Assembly (NCBI GenBank): GCA_046294345.1
Contig: JBKBJT010000011.1
Coordinates: forward strand, 30,383 to 94,382
From: Ferrovibrio sp046294345
GTDB taxonomy: Bacteria > Pseudomonadota > Alphaproteobacteria > Ferrovibrionales > Ferrovibrionaceae
Length of the DNA stretch: 64,000 bases
Direction of reading: 5' to 3'
Numbering within the stretch: the first letter of the stretch is position 1; each line of letters starts with the position of its first letter. The notes beneath the pieces were generated by a model. The model was not told the origin of the DNA and did not search any database. It saw nothing but the letters and a program-made list of their open reading frames with translations. The position numbers and the translations under genes are program-made. This document shows, one piece after another, positions 28,558-38,293 of the stretch.

Positions 28558-29106
28558 AGGGGGTGTCGAGAGCCGAAACGCTATTCAGGCTCGTTTCAGC
28601 GAGCTTGGGCAATGACGGTTACCGCCGCGCTCTGCTGGGCGGGCTGCAGATCTAAGAAGGAGGGGTCCAAACTCAAACAGGATAAATCGAAGTCGGCCCG
28701 TCCCACCGAGATTAGAAAACTGATATAGTGTACGATCTCAAACAAGACTGGGCGTTTAGACAAGGCTCAGGCTAAGCAACCCATATGAGAAACTTCCTGC
28801 TCCAGTTACCAGAACTGCCAGAATTACTGGTGAACAACACGTTCACGAGCTATTCGAATGTTCTTTAATTGTTACAAAGAATGCTGAGGGAAACTAATAC
28901 TTTACTACTCACTATGACGTCACGATACATTTAAGAGTGATTATTATTAAATATAGCTTCGGTTGACATGTATTTTGAAATTAAGGCATGTTCATTGCCT
29001 GAACACACCCTCGGGTGTTCAGGCTTCTATCAAGCAGAACAACTATAAGTTTAGTGAACGCTGGGGTATCCAAAGATTGCAAAGGCGCGCTCGTCAACGG
29101 GCATTC
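28558..29106. other. AT-rich leader of the plus-strand glycan operon
   Basis: A 549-base gap with composition falling sharply at about 28720-29060. It contains a perfect 9-bp hairpin, CCTGAACAC (28998-29006) / GTGTTCAGG (29015-29023), about 85 bases before neuB and not followed by a U-run. It probably carries the promoter of the operon. No gene or RNA family was recognised. Confidence 0.4.
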
Positions 29107-30177
29107 ATGTCAAAACGCGAGGAATATGTGGCTGGCTTCAAAATTGGGAATCATAAGATTAGTAATTTTGGCCGGACATTCCTGATCGCCGAAGTTGCGC
29201 AGGCGCATGACGGCTCACTCGGCCTGGCCCATGCCTTCATTGATGCGGCGGCAGACAATGGTGCCGATGCCATCAAGTTTCAGACACACTTTGCCAGCGA
29301 GGAATCGACGCTGGACGAACCCTTCCGTGTGAAATTCTCACGTCAAGACAACACTCGTTTTGAGTACTGGAAACGAATGGAATTTACCCCCGAGCAATGG
29401 GCTGGGCTGGCGAAGCATGCTCAGGAGCGAGGCCTCGTATTCCTGTCGTCGGCGTTCTCGGCCAAGGCGGTGGCGCTTCTTGAAAAACTTGGTATGGCCG
29501 CTTGGAAAGTAGCATCGGGAGAACTTTATTCCGACGCCCTGATACATCTCATGGCCCAGACTGGCAAACCCATACTGCTCTCCAGCGGAATGGCAGGATG
29601 GGCCGATATTGATCATGCCGCGCAAATTGTCCGGCGGGCGGGCAATCCGCTCGCTGTGTTCCAGTGCACCACAGAGTATCCGACGCCTTTGACACGCGTC
29701 GGCCTCAACGTCATCGGCGAAATCCGCGACCGATATGCCTGCCCGGCCGGTCTTTCCGATCACTCCGGCAAGCTGTGGCCTGCGATATCGGCAATTGCAA
29801 ACGGCGCCGCCCTCTTGGAATTCCATGTCATATTCGATCGTCGCATGTTCGGCCCCGATGTCAAATCCTCTCTTACATTCGAAGAGCTTCGCGCCGTATC
29901 CGAAATGCGGGATGCGCAAGTCACCATGAGTCGCAATCCGGTGAACAAGAATGCCGCTGCCGAAGGCTTTGCGGCACTGCGTCAGACATTTGGGAAAAGT
30001 TTGGCCGTCACCCGGCAGGTGGCGGCGGGATCGATCCTGACTGCAGATGTTCTCACCCTGAAAAAGCCCGGCACGGGCATTCGTGCAGAGGACATGCATA
30101 AAGTCGTTGGGCGGCGCGTGGCAATCGACATCCAACCCGATCGCCTGCTGCGATGGGCTGATATCCAAGATTCCTGA
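29107..30177 (+). CDS. neuB: N-acetylneuraminate synthase family (NeuB) protein
   Basis: 356 residues. It condenses phosphoenolpyruvate with an N-acyl hexosamine (ManNAc for sialic acid) to make a nonulosonic acid. NeuB motifs are seen in order: FLIAEVAQAHDGSLGLA, ADAIKFQTH, KVASGEL, LLSSGMA, CTTEYPTP, GLSDHS and EFHV. The last ~60 residues form an antifreeze-like SAF domain (GKSLAVTRQVAAGSILTADVLTLKKPGTGI, split here by position). ATG 29107 matches family length; longer frames add non-family sequence. With neuC and neuA at the far end of the locus it completes a CMP-sialic-acid-type pathway; legionaminic or pseudaminic acid is less likely because no 4,6-dehydratase or aminotransferase is seen. 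Confidence 0.88.
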   Translation: MSKREEYVAGFKIGNHKISNFGRTFLIAEVAQAHDGSLGLAHAFIDAAADNGADAIKFQTHFASEESTLDEPFRVKFSRQDNTRFEYWKRMEFTPEQWAGLAKHAQERGLVFLSSAFSAKAVALLEKLGMAAWKVASGELYSDALIHLMAQTGKPILLSSGMAGWADIDHAAQIVRRAGNPLAVFQCTTEYPTPLTRVGLNVIGEIRDRYACPAGLSDHSGKLWPAISAIANGAALLEFHVIFDRRMFGPDVKSSLTFEELRAVSEMRDAQVTMSRNPVNKNAAAEGFAALRQTFGKSLAVTRQVAAGSILTADVLTLKKPGTGIRAEDMHKVVGRRVAIDIQPDRLLRWADIQDS

Positions 30178-30200
30178 TGGGCTGGGGACGGCCATCCCTA

Positions 30201-31358
30201 ATGAAAATCGTATACCTATCCGGGTCCCGCATTATCTCGGACTCCGCCAATTCTGTGCATGCCATGAAGATGTGCCGCGCCATGGCTTTGCGCGGCCATG
30301 ACGTGACCCTTGTTGCCGAACAGGGCGCAGGTAGCGAAGGAGAGGCGCATGCCTATTATGGAACCGGGAGGTTCCAGTTGACCCGCATTACCACCCGGGG
30401 AACCCTGCTGGCCGGCTTTCTACTATGGTTACGCGAGCATATTCCCGGCTTGAGGGTCGGTCCGCTGCCGGCCTTGCTCCTCGGTTACGAGCGATTGGCA
30501 GCACTGGTTCGCAAATCCGACTGCAATCTTATTTACTCCCGCGAGCCGTACTGGCTTTTCCCCTGTGCCGGTATCCGGCCTTTCATCCTTGAACTGCATA
30601 GCCCTCCGCGCAGCCGCCTCGAGCTCCTGCTGCTGAAAATGCTGTTTCGGCATCCAAATTTCCGTCGGCTGGTCGTGATCTCGCAGCGTTTGTCCGATAT
30701 GTACTGCGCAGCCATTCCGGCCCTGGAGGGCCGGATAACCGTTGCCCACGATGCAGCCGACCCGCCGCCGCCAAACCCGGAAACGCGCCCCCTGGCGGGC
30801 GCTTTCCGCATCGGATATGTCGGCCACCTCTACGAAGGGCGAGGATTGAACATCATCAAGGCGATGGCGGAAGCCCTACCCGACATCGCGTTTCATCTCG
30901 TCGGCGGCCAGCGCGATGATATCGAACGTTTTCAGGCGCTGAGACTGCCCTCTAACATCATTCTGCATGGGCATCAGCCGCCATCTCAACTGCATGGCTA
31001 CTTTGTCTCATTCGACGTTGTCCTGGCTCCCTATCAGCGAAAGGTTGCCGTTCAAGGCGGCGGAGACACATCCGGCTTCATGTCCCCCCTCAAAATTTTC
31101 GAGTATATGAGCTGGGGCAAGCCGATCCTGTGCTCTGATATTCCGGTCCTTCATGAAATACTCAGTGACGGCCATACTGCACTATTACTTCCTCCAGACC
31201 AGCCGGGTGCCTGGGTCGACGCAGCCAAGAGACTGCGGCAGGATTCTGAACTCCGTGATCGCCTAGCCAGTCAGGCGCGCGAAGTATTTGAGCGGCACTA
31301 TAGTTGGGATGCCCGCGTTGTACGAACGCTTTCCGGCATAGAAAGCCCAAGCCGATGA
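30201..31358 (+). CDS. GT4-family glycosyltransferase
   Basis: 385 residues, GT-B fold. The N-terminus MKIVYLSGSRIISDSANSVH opens the acceptor domain. The donor domain shows RIGYVGHLYEGRG, FHLVGGQRDD and the GT4 block SGFMSPLKIFEYMSWGKPI with its catalytic-region Glu. An in-frame ATG at 30177 overlaps the neuB stop (ATG within TGATG) and could be the start by coupling; 30201 fits the family N-terminus. It likely adds a sugar during assembly of the island glycan; donor unknown. Confidence 0.88.
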   Translation: MKIVYLSGSRIISDSANSVHAMKMCRAMALRGHDVTLVAEQGAGSEGEAHAYYGTGRFQLTRITTRGTLLAGFLLWLREHIPGLRVGPLPALLLGYERLAALVRKSDCNLIYSREPYWLFPCAGIRPFILELHSPPRSRLELLLLKMLFRHPNFRRLVVISQRLSDMYCAAIPALEGRITVAHDAADPPPPNPETRPLAGAFRIGYVGHLYEGRGLNIIKAMAEALPDIAFHLVGGQRDDIERFQALRLPSNIILHGHQPPSQLHGYFVSFDVVLAPYQRKVAVQGGGDTSGFMSPLKIFEYMSWGKPILCSDIPVLHEILSDGHTALLLPPDQPGAWVDAAKRLRQDSELRDRLASQAREVFERHYSWDARVVRTLSGIESPSR

Positions 31359-32161
31359 AGCGATCCGCTGTTGCGGCCCTCCTGCGCGGTTCAGCCCGCA
31401 CCGCCTGGCTCGCGGTACAATTTCCGAAGGTTGCTGTTGCCGCATTGCTGCTTCGCATCCCCCCTGTTGGCCTGCTGCGCATGCGCATAGAGGCCGCCAA
31501 CACCGAGGACCGCGTGAAAAAGAAGCAAGCCCATCGCCTTCGTGGTGAGGCCGTGGGTTGGGCTGACAGCAGCCGGCAAATACGGCTGATGGTGCTCGGC
31601 CGAGCCATCCCGCTGATTCAGCTGAATGGCGCTGAAGAAGCAAACCTGCAGCAATTCTATTTCTCACGCCCGGCCCGCTTCATAGAACAAGCCATCGGCC
31701 ATCTGCGGGACCGCGGCTTTGATTTGGCTCTCCCGCCCCGGGCCCGCATATTCGAGCCCGGATGCAATGCCGGGCGCTACCTGTACTATTTCTCCGACAC
31801 CTACGACTGTTCGATATGCGGCGCGGACATATTCCCGCCCGCCATTCACATCGCCCGGAAAGCTGACCTGTTCCGTTGCGCCAGATTCATTACCGCCGAT
31901 TTGCTCCGCTCGCCGTTTCTGGAGCTATTCGAGGACAGACACTTCGACCTGGTGGTCTGCAGCAGCCATTTATCCCATATCATGCACGCCACAGATAAAC
32001 CCGAAGAGTATTTGCGCAGGCTGCAGCGTATCGCGCGGACGACGATATTTCTGGAATTGCCCAGCGAGCCCCTGATCGCCGCTGCCCGCAGGGCCGAATT
32101 TGAAACATTTGAGGTCAATGGCGTGCTGTACGGCTTTGCCCGGCAGGAGTCACCGACTTGA
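31355..32161 (+). CDS. SAM-dependent methyltransferase
   Basis: 268 residues. A basic, hydrophobic N-terminal ~60 residues precede a class I methyltransferase core at ~125-250, with motif I FEPGCNAGRYLYYF, an acidic residue at ICGADIF, and FDLVVCSSHLSHI. It starts with ATGA overlapping the upstream stop, so translation is coupled. It probably methylates a sugar in the locus glycan; the substrate is not known. Confidence 0.75.
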   Translation: MKRSAVAALLRGSARTAWLAVQFPKVAVAALLLRIPPVGLLRMRIEAANTEDRVKKKQAHRLRGEAVGWADSSRQIRLMVLGRAIPLIQLNGAEEANLQQFYFSRPARFIEQAIGHLRDRGFDLALPPRARIFEPGCNAGRYLYYFSDTYDCSICGADIFPPAIHIARKADLFRCARFITADLLRSPFLELFEDRHFDLVVCSSHLSHIMHATDKPEEYLRRLQRIARTTIFLELPSEPLIAAARRAEFETFEVNGVLYGFARQESPT

Positions 32162-33873
32162 TTGTGGAACTCTACAGCCGCTTGCGCCAGTTCCGGCCCG
32201 TCCTCCTGACGCTGGGCATCCTCACCGTGGCGGAGACCCTTCTGGGGTCCTACTCGATCGCAATGCTGCTGCCTCTGGGCCAGTCGATCCTCACCCAGGA
32301 TGGCGCCATCGCCATGCCCGGGGTTCCCACCTGGGTCAATGATTGGATATCCAGGCTGGATTTCGGCATATTGTTCCTGGTATTTGGCGGGTTGTTGATG
32401 ATCAAGACGCTCGTCGCGTACGCTCGCGCGGCGACAGAGGCTCATCTGATCAGGCTGCTGCGCAACCACTGGACGGTCGCATCCTGCCGGCATTTCCTGT
32501 TGCAGCGCTACCCATTGACGTCGGGCAACAAGCCGGGCGCAATCATTAACATCATCACCAGGGAAATGCTGCGCGCCGGCAACTTCGTCACCGCGCAGCT
32601 GGCTTTCCTCACGAGTTCCGCCTACATACTGATTCTTACTACATTGATTGCACTCGCCGACTGGCGGGCCCCGATCATTGGCTGCGGCCTCGCTGCCTGC
32701 GCCTATTTCATCATCCTGCGCCCCCTGCTTTCCTATTCGCGACGCAACGGACGGCAGCTGCAGATAATGAACCAGACCCTGGCGGCAGATATTGCCGACT
32801 CAATCAGCGGGCTGAAGGACGTCAAGGTATTCAACATCGAACGCCTGCGTCTGGAAAGCATCAAAACCCAGGTCCAACGCGCCAGCGCCAAGGAATTCCG
32901 GTATGCGCTGTCGCAGGATCTACCAGCATACTTTACCGAGCTCCTGTTTTCCTTCGCGTTTCTCGGAGTGGGAGCCATCCTGCTGTATCGCGAGGGGAGC
33001 GATTTGAAGGCCCTGCTGCCGCCGGCAATGTTCTTTGCGGTGGCAGTATATAAAATAGTCGGCAGTATCGCGAGCTTGTCCAGTCAGCGGGTAAAGATCG
33101 TTAATCGCGAACCGTCATTCCGACTGATCTACAAGCTGATCAGCGAAAAGACTGATGCGGATGACCTGAGCAATGGCGCCCCCATAAGAGAGCTGAATAC
33201 CGACATCAGGTTCAACCAGGTTTCTTTTGGCCATGACAGGTCAGCATCGATATTTACTGACGTGACCATCGAGATCAAACGGGATTCCACCACCTTTCTT
33301 CTCGGCGCATCCGGCGCAGGAAAGTCCACCTTTCTGGATTTGCTCACGCGTCTGCTCGATCCAGCGGGCGGCGAGATCGTTGCCAACGGAAGATCCATAT
33401 CGGAATTCAATCTCGCGTCCTGGCGGCGATTGTTTGGCTATGTCCCGCAGGAGCCTTATCTTTTCCACGGCACCATTCTGGACAACATCCGCCTCGACAA
33501 CCAGAATCTTACCCGAGCGGATATCGAGACGGCCGCAGCGGAAGCCGGCATCCACGACTTCATAGTCTCCCTTGCAGACGGCTACGAAACGCTGGTGCGT
33601 GACCGCGGCAGCAACTTCTCCGGTGGCCAGCGGCGCCGCATCGCCCTGGCTCGCGCCTTGGCCCGAAAGCCGAGCGTCATCATTCTTGACGAAGCGACCA
33701 GCGCGGTGGAGACGAAACTCGAGCGCGAGATTCTGCTTCAGCTGAAAAAGGCCAGGGGCGTCACCATACTTGTGGTTACGCACCGGCGGGAGAACCAGGA
33801 TCTGGCCGACACAATCTTTGAGATCGATGCTGGCCGCGTGACGACAATCAGGCCCGATACGGCATCGCAATGA
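32158..33873 (+). CDS. MsbA/PglK-like ABC exporter (fused membrane and ATPase domains)
   Basis: 571 residues. About six transmembrane helices in residues 1-310, then an ATPase domain with Walker A GASGAGKST, signature FSGGQRRR, Walker B VIILDEATSAVE and an H-loop VTHRREN. Length and build match half-transporters that flip lipid-linked oligosaccharides (PglK) or lipid A (MsbA). The start is TTG at 32158, with AGGAG seven bases before it, overlapping the previous stop as TTGA; GTG 32164 is the alternative. With no Wzx or Wzy in the locus, it is the best candidate flippase for the glycan. Confidence 0.88.
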   Translation: MIVELYSRLRQFRPVLLTLGILTVAETLLGSYSIAMLLPLGQSILTQDGAIAMPGVPTWVNDWISRLDFGILFLVFGGLLMIKTLVAYARAATEAHLIRLLRNHWTVASCRHFLLQRYPLTSGNKPGAIINIITREMLRAGNFVTAQLAFLTSSAYILILTTLIALADWRAPIIGCGLAACAYFIILRPLLSYSRRNGRQLQIMNQTLAADIADSISGLKDVKVFNIERLRLESIKTQVQRASAKEFRYALSQDLPAYFTELLFSFAFLGVGAILLYREGSDLKALLPPAMFFAVAVYKIVGSIASLSSQRVKIVNREPSFRLIYKLISEKTDADDLSNGAPIRELNTDIRFNQVSFGHDRSASIFTDVTIEIKRDSTTFLLGASGAGKSTFLDLLTRLLDPAGGEIVANGRSISEFNLASWRRLFGYVPQEPYLFHGTILDNIRLDNQNLTRADIETAAAEAGIHDFIVSLADGYETLVRDRGSNFSGGQRRRIALARALARKPSVIILDEATSAVETKLEREILLQLKKARGVTILVVTHRRENQDLADTIFEIDAGRVTTIRPDTASQ

Positions 33874-34853
33874 TTCGAATCAGCTTCACCTACCATCCAA
33901 GCGATGCGCCAGGGGGCGGCGCCAATAATTTCCTGCGCGGCCTGAAGACGTATCTGGCGGCGAAACCGGATTTTATCCTGAACGGAAGCGGGAGGGAGCC
34001 GTTTGACATCCTGTTCATGAATGAACTCAATCAGGGTCCCAATGGCGGGGTCAGCAGGCTTCGGCTGTCAGAAATCACGGATCGAATTCGTACCAGCAGG
34101 CAGGCCGGGCACAAGGCAAAACTTGTTGTCCGCGCCGTGAACCAGCGGCGACAGCAGGAAGGCCTGTCCTGGCGTGACTACCTGTCGGCATGGCTGGCCG
34201 ACAGGGCGGTGCTGAAGCTGCTTGATCTGGCCGATTTCGTAATCTTTCAGTCCAACTACCAACGCGGTTTTTTCCACGACTACGGCTTTACCAACCCGTT
34301 GAACCGCGTGATCGTCAATGGTGCCGCACCCGAGTTCCTGTCGATTCCCCGCCGCGCCTATCACCCAGGAGAGACACTGCGACTTGTATCGGCTACTGCC
34401 AGCGCCCGGACGTCCAAACGACATGAAATTATCGCTGGGATATCGCTTCTTCCGGGCGTCGAGGTACAGCATTTCGGCCGATGGCCGGATGGCCTGCCAA
34501 CCGGTGCGGTCAGGCTGGCGGGTATCACGACGCATCAACAGATGGCGGTGGCGTATCGCAAAGCACACGCATTTCTGCATCCCGCCCACAAGGACCCGTG
34601 CCCCAATGCGTTGCTCGAGGGCCTATCGAGCGGACTTCCAGCCCTGTATGGCGATGGCCCCGGCAGTGGCGCCGAACTTACCGGCGCATGCGGATTGCCG
34701 ATCGACATGAATGGCTTGGAGGCCACGATCGAGGCGCTGCGCAATCAGCACGAAGCCTTGACCGCCCGATTGGAGGCTCGAAGGCCATATTATTCCATCA
34801 GCCGGGCGGCTGAGGAATATATAGATGTTTTCCGGAAACTGGCGGCGACCTGA
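33870..34853 (+). CDS. Glycosyltransferase, GT-B/GT4-like
   Basis: 327 residues. It has N-terminal GGGANNFLRGLKTYL, a middle segment FVIFQSNYQRGFF, and a donor-domain block HAFLHPAHKDPCPNALLEGLSSGLPAL (shown only in part as a motif), typical of GT4 enzymes with E-x7-like placement (LLEGLSSGLP). The start overlaps the ABC gene stop (ATGA). Acts in the cytoplasm in glycan assembly; donor unknown. Confidence 0.8.
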   Translation: MIRISFTYHPSDAPGGGANNFLRGLKTYLAAKPDFILNGSGREPFDILFMNELNQGPNGGVSRLRLSEITDRIRTSRQAGHKAKLVVRAVNQRRQQEGLSWRDYLSAWLADRAVLKLLDLADFVIFQSNYQRGFFHDYGFTNPLNRVIVNGAAPEFLSIPRRAYHPGETLRLVSATASARTSKRHEIIAGISLLPGVEVQHFGRWPDGLPTGAVRLAGITTHQQMAVAYRKAHAFLHPAHKDPCPNALLEGLSSGLPALYGDGPGSGAELTGACGLPIDMNGLEATIEALRNQHEALTARLEARRPYYSISRAAEEYIDVFRKLAAT

Positions 34854-35539
34854 TGGACACCAAACAGAATTTTGAGCTCTACGCGGACACTAAGAGGTTT
34901 TCCGCATTCTCTACCGGAGCCTGGGCCACCCATTTCGAGGAAGCCCGACAGATCAGCGGCCGCACTCTGGATGAGCTCCGCTTCCTGGATGTCGGCTGCG
35001 GAGATGGTAAATATTTCAACTATCTCCGTAACTGCGGACTCAGTCCCGCTAATATCCACGGCACCGAGGCCTCGCAGAAGCGCATTGAGCGCTGCAGAGA
35101 GATCGGTTGGGAGAATGCAGTCCACGTACCTCCCGGCACGGCACAGCCATACCCAGATGGGTATTTTCACATTGTCAATCTGATGGAGGTCATTGAGCAC
35201 GTGCCGATGTCCATGGCTCCGGCACTGGTATCCGAGATTCGCAGGGTTACCAGCAAGGACGGCGTTCTTCTACTGTCCACCCCGAATTACCCCATAAAGC
35301 GATTCTACGATCTGTATCACGCTGTACGTTTTCGAAAATGGGCCCGGCTCCGCGACGACCCGACGCATGTCACATGGTACAACCACGCCAAGCTTGCAGC
35401 CCTATTACAGCCACATTTTAGGGTTATTGCCGAGCGTCCGTATCGGCAAGGCTTTCTTTTTGACTGGTGGCCGCTGCCGGTTTTCCGGCACAAGATATTT
35501 TATCTCTGCCATAACGGGACGGCGCCAGCCCATGACTGA
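34853..35539 (+). CDS. Class I SAM methyltransferase
   Basis: 228 residues with motif I FLDVGCGDGKYFNYL, an acidic residue at HGTEAS, and FHIVNLMEVIEHVP, a Methyltransf_11/23-type core. The late HVTWYNHAKLAALL segment is common in polysaccharide-locus methyltransferases. It starts one base into the previous stop codon (TGATG). Confidence 0.85.
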   Translation: MDTKQNFELYADTKRFSAFSTGAWATHFEEARQISGRTLDELRFLDVGCGDGKYFNYLRNCGLSPANIHGTEASQKRIERCREIGWENAVHVPPGTAQPYPDGYFHIVNLMEVIEHVPMSMAPALVSEIRRVTSKDGVLLLSTPNYPIKRFYDLYHAVRFRKWARLRDDPTHVTWYNHAKLAALLQPHFRVIAERPYRQGFLFDWWPLPVFRHKIFYLCHNGTAPAHD

Positions 35540-37025
35540 CGCCTCCCGTCACCCGACCAGCACAAAGCAGCCTGTCGTTTTCCTGTTCTGCTACCGGTTT
35601 TTCGATATTCGGCTACTGGTCTCAGCTGGAGTGATACTGGAACTAAGCCGCCGTTCCCGCGTGGTGCTCTTCGCTCCATCGGGTATCCTGCCGCTGCTGC
35701 GCAGCTTTTTTGGCGATGCAATAGCTCTGGAGCCCATCGGTTACGGGAAGGAGGACTTCGACGACTGGAACGCGCAGAACCGGAGTTGGAGAGAAAGGTT
35801 CCTGCCGCAACTGCGGCTCATCCTCGGCTTCATATACGGGAACCAGTCCCGGAAGCCGAATCTCAGCGCCACGCTCCATATTCGCAGCTATCTGACTCGC
35901 GCGCGCCGCAAAGGCAGGATCGCGACATTAAAGGCCTTGCTGGCCGCCACAATCGCGAAAATCGCTTCAGGCTCCTACCCCATTCGCCGCGGCCTGCAGG
36001 CGCTTTACGCATGGTCTGGCGACAACCGGAAACATGCTGAACTATATTCCAGATATCACCCGGATTTGGTTGTCACCGCCACATTCGGCCTCTCGGTTGA
36101 TGGGCTAATCCTTGCTGAGGCCCGAGCCCAGGGCGTGCGAACCTGCGCCATCGTGCAGAGTTGGGACAAGACGTCCACCAAGGGTTACCCCGCCGTTCCG
36201 CTCGACGCTGGCATCGTCTGGAGCCATGTCACTGCGGAAGAGGCCCGCGTGTACTTCGATATGAAGCCGGAACAGATTTTCGTGGAGGGGGCGCCGCTCT
36301 GGGATCCCTATTTCCGCCCCTCACCTGTTGCATCCCGGGCAGAATTCCTGTCCGGCTGCGGCTTGGATTCCGACAAGGCCGTCATCTTTTTTTCCGTCGG
36401 CAGCCCTTGTTATCATGAGGGCAACAAGGTTGCGATTACGATGCTGTTGGATCGTCTCCGGTCCGGCGCCTTTGCCAAGCCTGCGCAGCTTCTGATCCGC
36501 ACCCACCCCGGCTACCTCACCTACGACAACGAGCGCGCCGACTGGGAAGTCTTCATCGCTGCCATACGCGGCGAACCCGGCGTTGCCTTCGCAGATCCGG
36601 ATTCGGTTGAACAGCAGGACGGATATTATCTGGTCGAAGAGCAGGATTTTTCCTCCCTTCGAGCCGCCTTTACGCATTGTGACGTGTCGATCTCCATTGC
36701 ATCATCGCACCTGATTGAGTCGGCGATATTTGATAAGCCCGCGATAAACATCGAATATGGCCGCTGGGTGAACGAGATGTATGACTTCGACCTGTCCGAA
36801 TACACAGCCGAACACCTGTACCGCATCTACCGCTGCAACGCGGTATATCGCGCTTTTAATGATGAACAGCTGCTTTCCTATATCGATGAGGCCCTTCTGA
36901 ATCCTGGGAAACTATCTTCGGCGCGCAGGCGCCTAATCGACCAGGAAATTCCGGTCAACCGAGGCACCGCCAGTGCCGGTACTGCGGAAAGGCTGGCATG
37001 GCTGGCCCGGGAAGCCAGGCGATGA
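35532..37025 (+). CDS. GT-B-like transferase (glycerophosphotransferase / sialyltransferase-like motifs)
   Basis: 497 residues, not confidently assigned. The N-terminal half looks like a Rossmann acceptor domain (VVFLFCYRFFDIRLLVSAG). The C-terminal half has IRTHPGYLTY and later SISIASSHLIESAIFDKPAINIEYG (position pattern HP followed by Ser-Ser and Glu). HP plus SS is shared by bacterial sialyltransferases and by CDP-glycerol glycerophosphotransferases. Given the neu genes, a nonulosonate transferase is a reasonable guess. It overlaps the upstream methyltransferase by 8 bases. Confidence 0.6.
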   Translation: MTDASRHPTSTKQPVVFLFCYRFFDIRLLVSAGVILELSRRSRVVLFAPSGILPLLRSFFGDAIALEPIGYGKEDFDDWNAQNRSWRERFLPQLRLILGFIYGNQSRKPNLSATLHIRSYLTRARRKGRIATLKALLAATIAKIASGSYPIRRGLQALYAWSGDNRKHAELYSRYHPDLVVTATFGLSVDGLILAEARAQGVRTCAIVQSWDKTSTKGYPAVPLDAGIVWSHVTAEEARVYFDMKPEQIFVEGAPLWDPYFRPSPVASRAEFLSGCGLDSDKAVIFFSVGSPCYHEGNKVAITMLLDRLRSGAFAKPAQLLIRTHPGYLTYDNERADWEVFIAAIRGEPGVAFADPDSVEQQDGYYLVEEQDFSSLRAAFTHCDVSISIASSHLIESAIFDKPAINIEYGRWVNEMYDFDLSEYTAEHLYRIYRCNAVYRAFNDEQLLSYIDEALLNPGKLSSARRRLIDQEIPVNRGTASAGTAERLAWLAREARR

Positions 37026-38275
37026 AGCTTATTCCGCATGCCATCCAACGGTTTTGGAACGGACTGCCGCTCCCGTTCAAGACCATGACGCGCAAGTATC
37101 TATATGCCACGGCAATTCCGGCGTTGCGCCTGATGCGCGGGCGGCCGCGCGCCCATATTGCGGACGGAGAAATGCGCAGCTTCGGACAGGCTGGCTGTGA
37201 CGTCTTCTTCGGCTATTACGACATTTGTCCCTTTGACGCCACCGAGACGCGCCTGCTTGCCCAGAGTGTTCGATCCGGCGCCAAGACTGCCGACATCCTA
37301 TGTTACGATCTGCAATCGGACCGGTCGCCGTCCGTCCTCGCGGCGACGCCCGCATGGTGTTGGCAGCAGGGGGCGAGACTGACTTGGTGGGACAGCGGCT
37401 CTCTCGTTGCGCACAACGATATTCATAACGGCATACCGGTTACGACGGTGAGGCATGCCCAAACCGGCCACATCGAATCCATCATTCCCCATCCGATGTA
37501 TGATGTATCTTCGGACCGCAGGCTGGGGCTTTCCCTGAATTTTGCCCGACTACAGCGCCTTCGCCCCGGCTACGGATATAAGATCAACGACAGCACGGCA
37601 TATCAGTCCGCACCGGAGACGGACGGGATCATGCTGGTGGAAACCACAAATGGCGCCGGACGGCTCCTGCTATCCCTGGCCGACGCCGCCTCGCTCGACC
37701 CACTGCCCTCCATGGCCGACGCCGAGCATTATTTCAACCATGCGGCGTGGGCACCGGACGGCCGCCATTTCCTGGTTTTCCACCTATGGACCGATGGTCG
37801 TCGCCGGCAGGCGCGGGCACTCGTGGTTGATGTTCACACCGGCGCGGTCACGCGCCCGGCAGGCCAAGCCAAGGTATCCCACTATGCCTGGCTTGATGAG
37901 GACCATTTGCTGCTCACCGGAGACGAACCTGGACGTGGATTTGGCTATCATCTGTATCACCGCGAGAATGGCTGGCTCGGCCAGATCGGAGCCGAAACGC
38001 TCCACAGGGATGGACATCCCAGCCCGAGGCCAGGCGCCAGCGACATGATGATCACCGATACCTATCCCGACCGTCTGTCCGAGCGGCATCTGCTTTGTGT
38101 AACGAGGGCTGGCCACGTCAGGACACTCGCCAGCCTCTTCTCTCCGCCGCTGCTGGAGGGCGAGCACCGCTGCGACTTGCATCCGCGGTGGAGCCCCTCT
38201 GGCCGAATGATATGTGTCGATTCAGCGCATTTGGGGCGCCGCCAGATCTGCGTTCTCACGCCGAAGACCTTATAA
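37022..38275 (+). CDS. Beta-propeller-like protein of the glycan locus
   Basis: 417 residues with no signal peptide that I can define. It has repeated beta-blade-like units with W/H-rich turns: FFGYYDICPFD, FNHAAWAPDGRHFLVFHLW, KVSHYAWLDEDHLLLTG and CDLHPRWSPSGRMICVDS. The WAPDG and WSPSG turns resemble TolB or oligogalacturonate-lyase propellers. No catalytic assignment is possible. It starts by ATGA overlap with the previous gene, so it belongs to the operon. Confidence 0.6.
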   Translation: MKLIPHAIQRFWNGLPLPFKTMTRKYLYATAIPALRLMRGRPRAHIADGEMRSFGQAGCDVFFGYYDICPFDATETRLLAQSVRSGAKTADILCYDLQSDRSPSVLAATPAWCWQQGARLTWWDSGSLVAHNDIHNGIPVTTVRHAQTGHIESIIPHPMYDVSSDRRLGLSLNFARLQRLRPGYGYKINDSTAYQSAPETDGIMLVETTNGAGRLLLSLADAASLDPLPSMADAEHYFNHAAWAPDGRHFLVFHLWTDGRRRQARALVVDVHTGAVTRPAGQAKVSHYAWLDEDHLLLTGDEPGRGFGYHLYHRENGWLGQIGAETLHRDGHPSPRPGASDMMITDTYPDRLSERHLLCVTRAGHVRTLASLFSPPLLEGEHRCDLHPRWSPSGRMICVDSAHLGRRQICVLTPKTL

Positions 38276-38293
38276 TGTAAAGGCTAAAGTCTC

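Noticed and set aside
29107..30177. Legionaminic or pseudaminic acid synthase rather than sialic acid synthase
   Set aside because: Not excluded by sequence, but the dehydratase, aminotransferase and acetyltransferase genes those pathways need are absent from the locus.
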